A stretch of DNA of 64,000 bases from Deltaproteobacteria bacterium (GCA_016178705.1 JACOST010000028.1:68951-132950); one strand, 5' to 3'; counted from the stretch's first letter, positions 17,553-27,220 are shown. Program-made: numbers and translations. The notes: a model not told the origin generated them from the letters alone.

Positions 17553-17634
17553 GTAGGGGCGATGCATGCATCGCCCTCCGTGTTTCTCCGCGGTGGACAC
17601 GTCAATTCGCGGGCGACGCATGCGTCGCCCCTAC
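17553..17634. repeat. GTAGGGGCG dispersed inverted repeat, full copy (inverted)
   Basis: The 5778-type element in the opposite orientation: GGGCGATGCATGCATCGCCC is on the left and GGGCGACGCATGCGTCGCCC on the right, with a TCCGCGGTGGACACGTC core. It lies in the 505-bp gap between the divergent aldehyde oxidoreductase and glutaminase genes. A GGTCAGTTTG/CAAACTGACC pair (about 17470 and 17692) also brackets the element; beyond that I see no gene in the gap. Confidence 0.9.
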
Positions 17635-17899
17635 AGGGAACCGGGAGTTCTTAGTCACTCCGTTCCTACCAATGACGACTTCCGTTGGGTCCAAACTGAC
17701 CACTACCGTTCCACCAGACTGCTCGAAGAAGCGGCAGCGCTCGCCTGCGGATGCAGCAGCGCGGTGGGACTTACTCCAAGGGCGGTACTGCGGCTCGTCA
17801 GCGGAAGGCCGGCACGTAGTTTGTTGTATGGGCCGCGATCGGTGCGCAAGGCGCACGAGCGTTCGATCGAAGTTTCGATCGATGTAAGGGAGGTACTGC

Positions 17900-19759
17900 G
17901 TGTCGGATACAGCGCCGCGCCGCCTGGCCTCTCCGGTTCAGGCGTACCTGGAGCGCCTGTACGGCAAGTACGCCGGGCTGAACGAAGGGACCGTTGCCAC
18001 GTACATCCCTGAGTTGGCGAAGGCGGACCCGCAGTGGTTCGGAATCTGTCTGGCCACCATCGACGGCCAGATCTACGAAGTCGGCGACACTCGCCAGCCA
18101 TTCACGATTCAGTCGATCTCCAAACCCTTCGTATACGGCCTTGCGCTCGAAGACGTCGGACACGAAGCGGTGCGCAAGAAAATCGGCGTCGAACCCAGCG
18201 GCGATGCGTTCAATTCGATCAGCCTTGCCCCCAGCACCGGCCGCCCGCTCAATCCGATGATCAACGCCGGCGCCATCGTGGCCAGCTCGCTGGTGGCCGG
18301 CCGTAGCGCGCAAGACAAACTGGATCGGCTGTTGGCCATGCTCTCGACGTATGCCGGGCACCCGCTCACGATTGATCACGACGTGTACGCGTCGGAGAAG
18401 ACCACTGGCCATCGCAATCGCGCCATCGGGCACATGCTGCGCAACTTCGGCATTCTCGCCGATGATCCCGAAGCGGCATTGGATCTCTACTTCCAACAGT
18501 GTTCGGTTGCGGTCGATTGCCGCGATCTAAGTCTGATGGCGGCGACGCTCGCCAACGGTGGGATCAATCCGGTGACTGGCGAGCGCGCCGTTGGCGACGA
18601 AGTCGTCACCAGCATGCTGAGCGTGATGACGACCTGCGGCATGTACGACTACGCGGGCGAGTGGGTGTATGGCGTCGGCATGCCGGCCAAGAGCGGCGTG
18701 GCCGGCGGCATCGTGGCGGTCTTACCCGGGCAACTGGGGATCGGCGTGTTCTCGCCGCGCTTGGACGAACGCGGCAACAGCGTGCGCGGGCTCAAGGTGT
18801 GCAAGGACCTCTCGACGGACTTCTACCTCCACTGCCTGCGCGTGCCGCGCTCGGCGCGGTCCGCCCTGCGAGGGCAGTACCCGCTATCGGAGGTCAGCTC
18901 GAAGCGACGGCGCACTGAGGCGGATCGCGCGCGACTGGATACCGTCGGCCAGCGCGGGCGGGTCTACGATCTCCACGGCGACCTCGGCTTCGCGGCGATC
19001 GAGGCATTGATCCGCACGCTGGTGGAAGCCGGCGACGGGCTCGACTTCGCGATCATTGATCTCAAGAAGGTGACGCTGATCGAGGAATCGGACGCCGAGA
19101 TCTTGTGCGACCTCTTGCTCACCTTTGCGGCCAGCGGCAAGCGCGTGGTGTTCGCCCACGTCGATGACCATTCGCGGCTTATGCGACGCCTTGACGAACA
19201 ACTCAGCGCCCAGGGTCAGCACGCGATCCTGCTGACGTTTCCCGATCTCGATCTCGCCATCGAGTGGTGCGAGAATCGCCTGCTCGGCGCGTCCGGTCCC
19301 GATCGTGGTCAGGCGCCGGCACTCTCGCTGAGCGAACACCAAATTTGCCTGGGAATGTCCGCGGACGCCATCGCGCAGTTGGAAGCGTCCGTCGAACGCC
19401 GGCGCTACGACCGCGGCGCGCTTATCGTGCGCAAGGGTGACGCCGCCGACCAGATCTACTTGCTCATGAGCGGCGAGGTGAGCGTCACCATCGATTTGCC
19501 CAACGCTCGGGTCAAACGCCTCGCGACCATGTCACCAGGCATGACCTTCGGCGAAATGGCGGTCGTCGATCGCGCGCGTCGATCGGCGGACGTGCGGGCC
19601 GACACCGCGGTGGAATGTTGCGCGCTCTCCACCGCCGCCTTCGATCGATTGGGTGAAACGCACCCGGCGATCAAAGCGGCGGTGCTCGAAAATCTATTGC
19701 GCCATGTGTCGCGGATGGTCGTTCGCCTCAATCAGGAGGTCGCGACCCTGGCTCGCTAA
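17900..19759 (+). CDS. glsA: Glutaminase fused to STAS and cyclic-nucleotide-binding domains
   Basis: A 619-residue three-domain protein. Residues 1-310 are a beta-lactamase-fold glutaminase that converts glutamine to glutamate and ammonia, with the Ser72-x-x-Lys75 motif in QSISKPFVYG and the typical LNPMINAGAIV. Residues about 345-450 are a STAS domain (GDLGFAAIEALI ... FAIIDLKKVTLIEESDAEIL). Residues about 480-600 are a cNMP-binding domain (GDAADQIYLLMSGEV, MSPGMTFGEMAVVDRARRSADV). The tail suggests control of glutaminase by a cyclic nucleotide or by partner binding (inference). GTG 17900 follows GGGAGG closely. Confidence 0.9.
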   Translation: MSDTAPRRLASPVQAYLERLYGKYAGLNEGTVATYIPELAKADPQWFGICLATIDGQIYEVGDTRQPFTIQSISKPFVYGLALEDVGHEAVRKKIGVEPSGDAFNSISLAPSTGRPLNPMINAGAIVASSLVAGRSAQDKLDRLLAMLSTYAGHPLTIDHDVYASEKTTGHRNRAIGHMLRNFGILADDPEAALDLYFQQCSVAVDCRDLSLMAATLANGGINPVTGERAVGDEVVTSMLSVMTTCGMYDYAGEWVYGVGMPAKSGVAGGIVAVLPGQLGIGVFSPRLDERGNSVRGLKVCKDLSTDFYLHCLRVPRSARSALRGQYPLSEVSSKRRRTEADRARLDTVGQRGRVYDLHGDLGFAAIEALIRTLVEAGDGLDFAIIDLKKVTLIEESDAEILCDLLLTFAASGKRVVFAHVDDHSRLMRRLDEQLSAQGQHAILLTFPDLDLAIEWCENRLLGASGPDRGQAPALSLSEHQICLGMSADAIAQLEASVERRRYDRGALIVRKGDAADQIYLLMSGEVSVTIDLPNARVKRLATMSPGMTFGEMAVVDRARRSADVRADTAVECCALSTAAFDRLGETHPAIKAAVLENLLRHVSRMVVRLNQEVATLAR

Positions 19760-19809
19760 ACTCGGCCGCGCCTGTCAGCATTCCGCACTCCGCAATCCGC
19801 ATTCCAAAA

Positions 19810-21417
19810 TCAAGAAATTCCCAACGCTTCCATCGCGACTTGTTTGGTGCGCTTGAAATCCGCCTTGCCTGACGGCGAGCGGTACACCTCGTCGACGATC
19901 ACCACGTGCTTCGGCACCTTGTACCCGGCGAGTTGCGTCTTGACGAACTGTTTGAGCGCGTCGGCATCGATGCGCGCGCCGGTGCTCGACACCACCGCGG
20001 TGATGGCTTCGCCCCACCGTTCGTCGGGCACGCCGACGACGACGCTGTCTTTCACGCCGGCGAAGCGCTTGACGACTTCCTCCACTTCTTCGGGAAACAC
20101 TTTCTCGCCGCCGGTGTTGATGCACACTGAGCCGCGCCCGAGCAGCGTGAGCGTGACGCCGTCGTCATTCACCATGGCCCAGTCACCCGGGACCGAGAAG
20201 CGGCCGCCGTCCGTCTCGACGAACGTCCGCGCGCTCTTCTCCGGGTCCTTGTAGTAGCCGACCGGTTGCGCGCCGCCGACTCCGACGAGACCTTTCGCGC
20301 CGGGTTTGATCTCGACCACGTTGAGTTGCTCATCAAACAACTTGGTCCGAGGCGTGATCTGGAACTTTGCTGTCGACGACGAGCCGTCCTTGGTGGTGAT
20401 CGACATGCCCATGCCGACGGCCTCGGAGGAACTGAACGCGTCGATCAGCATCATGTTCGGGTTGTACTTGAGCAGGCCCTGCTTGGTTTCCTGGCTCCAC
20501 ATCACGCCCGATGAAGTCATCATCGCGACTGAAGAGATGTCGTAGGGGCGCGGCGCGGTCTCCAACGCGCGCAGCATCGGTTTGGCGAACGGATCGCCGA
20601 CGATGGTGAGAGCGGTCGGCTTGGTGCGGTCGACCACCTCCCAGAAGCGCGCCGCATCGAACGTCTTCGGGTCATCGACGATGATCACGGTGCCGCCGGT
20701 CATCCATGAGATCATCGCGGTGAACCAGCCGGTGCCGTGCATGAGTGGCGGCCCGATGAGCGTCCGCAAACGCAACGGCGGCGCCGTCACGTACGCGGCG
20801 AGCGCGGTCATGTCGGCGGGCGGTTGGCCGAGGCCGCCGGCGGCAAAGCGGTAGTAGAGATCGTCCTGCCGCCACATCACGCCCTTCGGCATGCCGGTGG
20901 TGCCGCCGGTGTAAAGGAACATCATGTCGTCGCCGCTGCGCGGTACGGTCGGCGCCGGCCGATCGCTTTCGACGACCGCTTCGTAGTCGTGCGCGCCTGG
21001 GTCCAACGGTGCGCCGCTTTCGCGCACGACCAGGACACCTTTGATGCGCGGCAACGTGTTCTGCACCTTGGCGAGCAGCGGCACGAAGTCTTCGTGTACG
21101 ACGACGATCTCCGCATCGGCGTTGTCGAGCAGATAGCGCAGCTCCTCCTCGCGGTAGCGGTAGTTGACGTTCACCGGTACGAGCGCGGACTTGAATGCGG
21201 CGTAGACCGCTTCCATGTAGGCCGGATGGTTGTAGGTGTAGATCGCCACTTTAGCTTGATGCGACGCGCCTTGTGCCAGCATCCAGGCGGCGAGGTTGCG
21301 GGCGCGACGCTCGGTTTGCCGCCACGAAACGCGGCGCGCGCCCTGCACGATGGCGTCTTCATCGCCCCGGATAGCAGCGATCTGGTCGAGGCAGTCGGCG
21401 ATGTTCCACGTCGGCAT
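19810..21417 (-). CDS. Acyl-CoA synthetase (AMP-forming, FadD-like)
   Basis: A 535-residue ANL-family ligase that activates a carboxylic acid to its CoA thioester with ATP. The P-loop-like YTGGTTGMPKGVMW, the middle region NTGGEKVFPEEVEEVVK and the C-terminal catalytic Lys in PSGKADFKRT are present. It closely resembles the second ligase at 28177 in layout (both have PVNVNYRYxEEELxYLLDNAD-type segments), suggesting paralogues for related long-chain or steroid-side-chain acids. AGGAGAG precedes ATG 21417. No immediate operon partner. Confidence 0.92.
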   Translation of the reverse strand: MPTWNIADCLDQIAAIRGDEDAIVQGARRVSWRQTERRARNLAAWMLAQGASHQAKVAIYTYNHPAYMEAVYAAFKSALVPVNVNYRYREEELRYLLDNADAEIVVVHEDFVPLLAKVQNTLPRIKGVLVVRESGAPLDPGAHDYEAVVESDRPAPTVPRSGDDMMFLYTGGTTGMPKGVMWRQDDLYYRFAAGGLGQPPADMTALAAYVTAPPLRLRTLIGPPLMHGTGWFTAMISWMTGGTVIIVDDPKTFDAARFWEVVDRTKPTALTIVGDPFAKPMLRALETAPRPYDISSVAMMTSSGVMWSQETKQGLLKYNPNMMLIDAFSSSEAVGMGMSITTKDGSSSTAKFQITPRTKLFDEQLNVVEIKPGAKGLVGVGGAQPVGYYKDPEKSARTFVETDGGRFSVPGDWAMVNDDGVTLTLLGRGSVCINTGGEKVFPEEVEEVVKRFAGVKDSVVVGVPDERWGEAITAVVSSTGARIDADALKQFVKTQLAGYKVPKHVVIVDEVYRSPSGKADFKRTKQVAMEALGIS

Positions 21418-21536
21418 ACGATTCTCTCCTGGGCTCGGTCCTCGCGAGCAAAACTCGGCGGTGATTGGGGCTAACACCGCATCGCCAGCGGATCAATGGT
21501 GATGGCGTGTGCCGAAATCGGCGCGGGCGCTGGCGG

Positions 21537-23018
21537 CTATGCTTCGGCGGCGAACTGCTCGGATTCGACCGATTCGTGCAGCGGGATACACACTCGCACC
21601 GTGGTCCCGCCGTGCGGGGCGCTGGAGATCTCCACTTCGCCATCCAGTAAGCGGGCGCGCTCACGAATCCCGAGCAGGCCGAGCGACTTCGAACTCCGCA
21701 ACTCGGCCGCGGTGATGCCGCGCCCATCGTCGTGAATCTCCAAGCGCGCCCCGTCCGCATCGGCGCGCAGCGTAATGGAGACGTTGCGCGCATCGGCGTG
21801 ACGCGCGACGTTGGTGAGGGTCTCCTGAACGATGCGAAAGAGCGCCGTCGATCGGGCTGTATCGACCGCAAACGTGCGCGGCTCGCAATTGAACGCGCAG
21901 CGCACGCCGCAGCGCTCTTGAAATTCTCGCGCTTGCCAGGCGATGGCCGCGGTCAGTCCCAAGTCGTCCAAGAGACTCGGTCGCAAGTCGCTGGCGATGC
22001 GCTTCACCGACTGCATCATCGTACTGGCCGCGTCGGACATGCTCTTCAGCTGCTCGCGGACGATCGGCACGACGTCGTCATCGTCAACCTTGGTGAGCCG
22101 AATCGACAGCAGCGCCAGCTCGATCTTGAACGCCGTCAACATCTGGCCGAGGTCGTCGTGGATCTCGCGGGCGATCCGCGTGCGCTCCGCCTCGCGCACC
22201 GACTCCAGCCGAGCAGACAGTGCTTGCAACCGTTCGTTGGCCTCCTGCAACGCCTCGGTGCGCTCGCTCACGCGCCGTTCGAGATCTGTGTTGAGGACGC
22301 GCAGGGCGAGTTCTGCGCGTTGCCGGGCGGCCAACTCGCGCAGCGAAGCCAGCCGATAGCGCTGCACCTCACGCGCAGTGACCAAGGAGATGCCCAGGCC
22401 GATGATGACCGCCGCTCCCGGGTCATCGAGTAGGACATGCAGATCCCCGTCTGCCCAATACACCGCGAAGCAGAGCAACGCGGCACCAACTAACGCGGTA
22501 GTGATCTGCGGGATGAGTCCCCACGGTAACAGCGTGGCCGTTGTCAGTGCCCCGCCGACGAACAGCACGGCCGTGGTTTCGTACTCTCGACTCGGGCTGA
22601 CGATGCCCGAGAGCGCGGTGAGCCCGTACGAGGCGACAATCACCGCGAAGGTTACTGCCAGGGCGTGGCGCGTAACCCATGCGCCGCGGACGAGCACCAG
22701 GGCCGCGGTGGTCAGCGACATCCCAATACACTTGACCACGAACGGCGCCGCCAATCGCGGGGCGAACGCTAGCTCCAGGGCGGTGAAACTGATCCCGGCG
22801 ACGAGCGCGATCCACAGGATCGAGCGCAGGCGTGAAACGAGCAGCGCGGCGGGTATGCCGTTGCGACCGTCGGTGGAGAGTGCGGCCGAGTCGATGCCTT
22901 CCATAGAACTTACGTGACTGACCAACCTACGCAGACTCGCTGATCGCACACCTGGTGCAAGCTCGTCAAGCGCAGTGCAGAGCGGTTGCCGGGTTGTGGC
23001 GGAAGAACCGCCTGCCAT
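21537..23018 (-). CDS. Membrane-bound sensor histidine kinase (HisKA_3/NarL type)
   Basis: A 493-residue kinase. An N-terminal block of roughly six hydrophobic spans (about residues 65-215) is followed by a coiled-coil linker (RVSERTEALQEANERLQALSARLESV), a HisKA_3 phosphoacceptor box (RIAREIHDDLGQML, His near residue 290) and an HATPase_c domain with TNVARHADA, DDGRGI and GLLGIRERARLLDGEV. No LuxR-type response regulator is adjacent, so it is an orphan. Its start touches the stop of the upstream flavoprotein gene (TAG-ATG); ATG 22904 is an alternative start that omits 38 poorly conserved residues. Confidence 0.88.
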   Translation of the reverse strand: MAGGSSATTRQPLCTALDELAPGVRSASLRRLVSHVSSMEGIDSAALSTDGRNGIPAALLVSRLRSILWIALVAGISFTALELAFAPRLAAPFVVKCIGMSLTTAALVLVRGAWVTRHALAVTFAVIVASYGLTALSGIVSPSREYETTAVLFVGGALTTATLLPWGLIPQITTALVGAALLCFAVYWADGDLHVLLDDPGAAVIIGLGISLVTAREVQRYRLASLRELAARQRAELALRVLNTDLERRVSERTEALQEANERLQALSARLESVREAERTRIAREIHDDLGQMLTAFKIELALLSIRLTKVDDDDVVPIVREQLKSMSDAASTMMQSVKRIASDLRPSLLDDLGLTAAIAWQAREFQERCGVRCAFNCEPRTFAVDTARSTALFRIVQETLTNVARHADARNVSITLRADADGARLEIHDDGRGITAAELRSSKSLGLLGIRERARLLDGEVEISSAPHGGTTVRVCIPLHESVESEQFAAEA

Positions 23019-24272
23019 CTACGAGGCAGAGAGTTGGAGCGTGATCGACTCGCCGTTAGGGTCGACCATGTCGAGCCAGTCGGCGGACACGTGCAGCGGC
23101 AGGGTTGGGACCAAGCGGCGGTAGCGCTGTCGCCAGAGTACCCGCGTCCCTTGCCGCACACTCAGATCCGCGTCGTCGCAGAATTCTCGCACTCGCGCGG
23201 TGAAACGATCGCGCGGCGGACGTTGATCGGCGCCGCCGATCGCGCTCGGTGAAATCCAGTACAGCGGTGGCGCGCAGATGAGCGGCAGAGGCGGTCGCTC
23301 GCACCAGCGTCCCGACTCGAGGAACGTGGTCACGGCGCGCGCAGCGTGGCGGCCACTCAGCGCAGCGATGTCGGCAGTCTCCGCTGCGTGCAGGAGGTTG
23401 CCGGCCGCGAACACGCCGCGGATCGATGTTCGCAAACTGCAATCGACCCGCGGCGCGCGAGTGGCCGGGTCCATGGCCAAGCCGCCGCGGCGCGCCAGTT
23501 CGTGATCCGGAAGCCAGTCGCCGGTGAAAATCACGGTGTCACACTCGATCCAGCGCGTGGCGCCGGTGCGTGTGTCCGTCACCTCGACGGCTTCGACTCG
23601 GTGCCGGCCGATGATTTGCGTTATCCGGTGCGAGACCAGAATCGGAACGCGTCGCCGCGTCGCGCTCAGCCACTTGTATGGCAGATAGGTCTGATGCCGT
23701 GGATGCTCGGTGAGCATCGCGACTGTGGTCGCGCCGCCGTGCGCGAGGGTCAGCACGGCGGAGAAGCTGACGTGCTCGGCGCCAACGACCACCGCGCGCC
23801 GCCCGACGGATTGCCGGTGGAGATAGACGGCCTGTTGCAACGCGCCGGTGGTCAGCACGCCGAGCGGGCGATCGCCGGGAATGAGCCGCGCGGCGCGCGG
23901 CCGCTCGCGACAGCCGGTGGCGAGCACGACCGCGCGCGCGGTCACGGTGTCGAGCCCCGCCGGACTGGTCAGGCGCACGGTGTCGTCGCTCGACCAGTCG
24001 GTCACCGTGGTCTGCGTCCGCAGCTCGACACCGGCTCGTTGGGCACGCGACACGTAATGCTGCGCGTAATGCGGCCCGGTGAACAGACGACGCAGATCGC
24101 GCAGGCCGAAGCCGATGTGATTTGCATGGCGCGGCACTCCTCCCGCGTCGCTTTCGCGCTCGACTACCAGCACGCGCGCTACGCCGAGCCGGCGCAGCTC
24201 GATCGCCGTTGCGAGGCCGGCGGGACCGCTGCCGACGATTAGCACGTCGACCTGGGGTGCGGGTGCGATCAT
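23019..24272 (-). CDS. FAD-dependent oxidoreductase, partner of the glycerol-3-phosphate dehydrogenase-like gene
   Basis: A 417-residue flavoprotein with VGSGPAGLATAIELRRLG for FAD, ATGCRERPRAARLIPG, and a second dinucleotide site around VVVGAEHVSFSAV. The order G3P-dehydrogenase-like then NAD(P)/FAD oxidoreductase matches GlpA/GlpB-like pairs, where this subunit passes electrons onward. The usual third small CxxC protein (DUF1667) is missing. ATG 24272 overlaps the TGA of the upstream gene (ATGA), so the two are coupled. The final ~100 residues (RDRFTARVREFCDDADLSV) are an unassigned extension. Confidence 0.85.
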   Translation of the reverse strand: MIAPAPQVDVLIVGSGPAGLATAIELRRLGVARVLVVERESDAGGVPRHANHIGFGLRDLRRLFTGPHYAQHYVSRAQRAGVELRTQTTVTDWSSDDTVRLTSPAGLDTVTARAVVLATGCRERPRAARLIPGDRPLGVLTTGALQQAVYLHRQSVGRRAVVVGAEHVSFSAVLTLAHGGATTVAMLTEHPRHQTYLPYKWLSATRRRVPILVSHRITQIIGRHRVEAVEVTDTRTGATRWIECDTVIFTGDWLPDHELARRGGLAMDPATRAPRVDCSLRTSIRGVFAAGNLLHAAETADIAALSGRHAARAVTTFLESGRWCERPPLPLICAPPLYWISPSAIGGADQRPPRDRFTARVREFCDDADLSVRQGTRVLWRQRYRRLVPTLPLHVSADWLDMVDPNGESITLQLSAS

Positions 24273-25690
24273 GGGTCGAGTCCGAGCAAGGCATCCACAG
24301 ACTGCCCGGTAGCTTCGGCCACAAAGCTGGTGATCGCCGCGCTGCAGTAAAATCCTTGGCAGCGGCCGAGCAGCGCGCGGGTGCGCCGCCGCACGCCGTC
24401 GAGGTTGCGCGCGGGAATCAATGCGCGCGTTGCGGCGAGGATTTCGCCGCGAGTGACGCGCTCGCAGTGGCACATGATGCAGCCGTAGTCGGGATTGGCG
24501 GCGATCATCTCGGCGCACTGGTACGGACGGGCGAAGGCTTCACCGATGTTTTGCATCGTCACGTTCTGGAAGTCGTCTCGTTCCTCCAGTTGAAGTCCGG
24601 CGTCAGCGAGTCCGGCGACGACATACTCGGCAATCGCCATCGACGCCGACAAGCCGGTGGAGCGAATGCCGCCAACGCACACGTAGTGCTGGTCTGGATA
24701 GAAGGCGATCTGGTAGTCGCTGTGCTCCGTTGCCGCGCGCAACCCGACGTAAATCGCCGTCACCTCTTCGTCGATCAACGCGGGCATGATCCGCTGGCCG
24801 CGCTCGCGGAGATGGGCGATGCCGGCGGCGGTGGAGGCGGTGGCGGTTTTGTCGGGGATGTCTTCTGCCGTCGGTCCGAGCATCACGTTCCCAAACACTG
24901 TTGGACTGATCAGCACACCCTTGCTCGTCTTGGTCGGGACTTGCAGCAGGATGTGACTCACTAGTGGTCGCGCCAACTTGTCGAAGACCAGCAACTCGCC
25001 GCGTCGCGGCGTGACGCTAAACGTCTCGTGGCCGAACCAGCGATCGATGCGATCGGCATACAACCCGGCGGCGTTGATGACGTACCGGCTCGCGAACGTG
25101 GCGCGGGGAGTCTGCAGCAAATGCACGCCAGTGTCGTTGCGCGTGATCGACTCGACCGGACTCGACAGTCGCAACGCGACGCCGCTGGCGACGGCTTGGG
25201 TGGCGAAGGCGAGCGGGGTCGTGAACGGGCAGATGATGTGTTCATCGGGAATGGCGAGCGCCCCGAGCGCGCCGGCGCCCAGGTGCGGTTCGGTCGCATA
25301 CAGCTCTGCGGTCGTGACTCGCCGAGTCGCCGCGTAGCCGTTGCGCGCGGCGGCTGCGGCGATCGCCGGCAACGCGGCGAGCTGTTCGGCGTCCCATGCA
25401 ATCAGCAGGGCGCCGGTGCGCTCGATCGGAATGCCGGCCGCGGTTCCGTATTCGCTCAACAACGCGTGGCCACGCCGCACCAGGCGGGCTTCGAGCGTGC
25501 CGGGCTTCGCGTCAAAGCCGGTATGCAGGATGGCGGTGTTGGCCTTGCTCGTCCCGGTGCCGACGTCGGCGGTGGCTTCGATCAGTACGACGCGCAACTG
25601 ATAGCGCGCCAGTTCGCGGGCAATCGCCGCGCCGATCACGCCGGCGCCGATCACCGCGACGTCGTAGCTCTCAGTTGGATCGTTCGGCAT
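24269..25690 (-). CDS. FAD-dependent glycerol-3-phosphate dehydrogenase-like protein with BFD [2Fe-2S] domain
   Basis: A 473-residue DAO-family flavoenzyme. The N-terminus has VIGAGVIGAAIARELARYQ for FAD; the middle contains CPFTTPLAFATQA and INAAGLYADRI. The C-terminal ~80 residues carry four cysteines in CIMCHCERVTRGEI and RCQGFYCSA, which is a bacterioferritin-associated-ferredoxin-like (Fer2_BFD) module as in GlpA. It should oxidise glycerol-3-phosphate or a similar hydroxy acid. The glycerol-kinase-like gene lies just upstream and the coupled flavoprotein downstream, supporting a glycerol catabolic operon; an L-2-hydroxyglutarate oxidase-like role is the alternative. Confidence 0.87.
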   Translation of the reverse strand: MPNDPTESYDVAVIGAGVIGAAIARELARYQLRVVLIEATADVGTGTSKANTAILHTGFDAKPGTLEARLVRRGHALLSEYGTAAGIPIERTGALLIAWDAEQLAALPAIAAAAARNGYAATRRVTTAELYATEPHLGAGALGALAIPDEHIICPFTTPLAFATQAVASGVALRLSSPVESITRNDTGVHLLQTPRATFASRYVINAAGLYADRIDRWFGHETFSVTPRRGELLVFDKLARPLVSHILLQVPTKTSKGVLISPTVFGNVMLGPTAEDIPDKTATASTAAGIAHLRERGQRIMPALIDEEVTAIYVGLRAATEHSDYQIAFYPDQHYVCVGGIRSTGLSASMAIAEYVVAGLADAGLQLEERDDFQNVTMQNIGEAFARPYQCAEMIAANPDYGCIMCHCERVTRGEILAATRALIPARNLDGVRRRTRALLGRCQGFYCSAAITSFVAEATGQSVDALLGLDP

Positions 25691-25731
25691 AGGCGATCAC
25701 TTTGAATTGCCCTCGTGTCATTCTCTGAGGC

Positions 25732-25759
25732 GTAGGGGCGACGCATGCGTCGCCCCTAC
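25732..25759. repeat. GTAGGGGCGACGCATGCGTCGCCCCTAC palindrome
   Basis: A 28-bp perfect palindrome, the short form of the 5778-type element, between the glycerol kinase and the glycerol-3-phosphate dehydrogenase-like genes. As a hairpin inside a probable operon it could modulate relative expression. Confidence 0.88.
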
Positions 25760-25795
25760 AAGGAACGGAAAATTCGCAGCCATGGGTGATGCCCA

Positions 25796-27220
25796 CTAGA
25801 GCACCATGGTCGCTGTGGCGACATCGTGCCATCGCCGCAGTCGAGCCGCTGCTTCGTCGCTGCTGAGATGGGGTTCGTAGGTGACGACAGCCGCGCGGCG
25901 ACCGACGGCTTCGGCCGGAGTCTTGGCGCCGCCGACTCCAAGGCGCGCGAGCGCAGCGACACCGAGGGCCGTCGCGTGGGGTGATGCGGACACCTCGATG
26001 GGGATTTGCAGTAGGTCAGCTTGCGTTTGCATCAACACGCGTGAGCGAGTCAGCCCGCCGTCAACACGCAAGCGACTCAGCGGCCGGCCGAGGTCGTCGC
26101 CCGCGGCGCGTGCCAGCCATGCCACCTGTGCGGCGATGCCGTCGATGACCGCGCGGATGAGATCACCGCGCTGGGTGGCGAGGGAGAGGCCGACGAATGA
26201 CCCGCGTGCGGCCGGTCGCCAGAACGGTGCGGCGAGTCCAGCGAGTGCCGGAACGAAGACCACATCGCTGCGGTGTGACGAGTCGCCTTCGCTTGAATCG
26301 AGATCGGACGGGTCGTTGATCACGCCAATCCGTTGCAGCCAATTGACTGCCGCGCCGACGGTGTAGACTTGGCCGTCCAAGCAGTACGTCGTCTCTCCTC
26401 CCAAACGCCACGCCACGCAGGTGGCGAGGCCGGCGCCCGACCGCGTCGGCTGCGCGCCGGTGGTGGCGAGCAGAAACGCGCCGGTGCCGTAGGTGCACTT
26501 CGCCTCGCCGCGGTCGAAGCACGCTTGCGCGAACAACGCCGCTTGTTGATCGACCGCGTGTCCGGCGACTGGCGCCGTGGCACCGAACGCGGACGTTTCA
26601 CCGATCGCCTCGGCGCAGCCCGTGATCGTTGGGAGCGACTCGGGATCGACGCCGAAGACGGAACAGGCTCGCGGAGACCAACGTCCGCTGCTCAAGTCCA
26701 TGAGTAACGTGCGCGACGCCGTCGCCGCGTCGGTGACGAACGCGCCGGTCAAGCGATGCAGCAGCCAGGTGTCGGTGGTGGTGCAAACGCCGTCGCGGGT
26801 GACGTGCGCGCGCAGCCACGCGATTTTTGGCGCAGCGAAATATGGATCGAGCGGGAGCCCCGTCAGTGCGCGGAGCGACTCGGCTTGCGGGCGCAACCGC
26901 TCACAGACTTCGGTTGCGCGGCGATCTTGCCACGAGAGTGCGGTCGAGAGCGGCGCGCCACTCGAACGATCCCATGCGAGGATGGTCTCGCCTTGATTTG
27001 CCAAGCCGACGGCGTTGATCGGCACTGCGGCGTGAGCCACCGCTTGCCGGCCCGCGGTCAGTATGGATGCCCACAACTCTTCGGGGTCTTGTTCCACGCC
27101 ACCGCCATCCACGATCTTGGGATGCACCGCCACCTCGGCCAACGCGAGGATGTCGCCTGCGGGCGCCACCACCAGCGCCTTGGTTGACGATGTCCCTTGA
27201 TCGATCGCGAGCACGTGCAC
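25796..27220 (-). CDS. glpK: Glycerol kinase-like FGGY carbohydrate kinase
   Basis: A kinase of about 474 residues that phosphorylates glycerol at the 3-position using ATP. It has the N-terminal AIDQGTSSTKALVV phosphate loop, TGLPLDPYFAAPKIAWL (glycerol-kinase hallmark), the AVDQQAALFAQ catalytic Asp segment and KCTYGTGAFLLATTG. Length is slightly below the usual 490-500. GTG near 27220 is chosen because the family N-terminus begins there; the open frame extends upstream to 27334 without conservation. It heads the minus-strand cluster with the G3P-dehydrogenase-like genes and is divergent from a crotonase gene. Confidence 0.85.
   Translation of the reverse strand: MHVLAIDQGTSSTKALVVAPAGDILALAEVAVHPKIVDGGGVEQDPEELWASILTAGRQAVAHAAVPINAVGLANQGETILAWDRSSGAPLSTALSWQDRRATEVCERLRPQAESLRALTGLPLDPYFAAPKIAWLRAHVTRDGVCTTTDTWLLHRLTGAFVTDAATASRTLLMDLSSGRWSPRACSVFGVDPESLPTITGCAEAIGETSAFGATAPVAGHAVDQQAALFAQACFDRGEAKCTYGTGAFLLATTGAQPTRSGAGLATCVAWRLGGETTYCLDGQVYTVGAAVNWLQRIGVINDPSDLDSSEGDSSHRSDVVFVPALAGLAAPFWRPAARGSFVGLSLATQRGDLIRAVIDGIAAQVAWLARAAGDDLGRPLSRLRVDGGLTRSRVLMQTQADLLQIPIEVSASPHATALGVAALARLGVGGAKTPAEAVGRRAAVVTYEPHLSSDEAAARLRRWHDVATATMVL

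Noticed and set aside
17428-17899. A small gene in the gap before the glutaminase gene
   Set aside because: Frames there are interrupted by the dispersed repeat and lack ribosome sites; nothing resembles a protein family.
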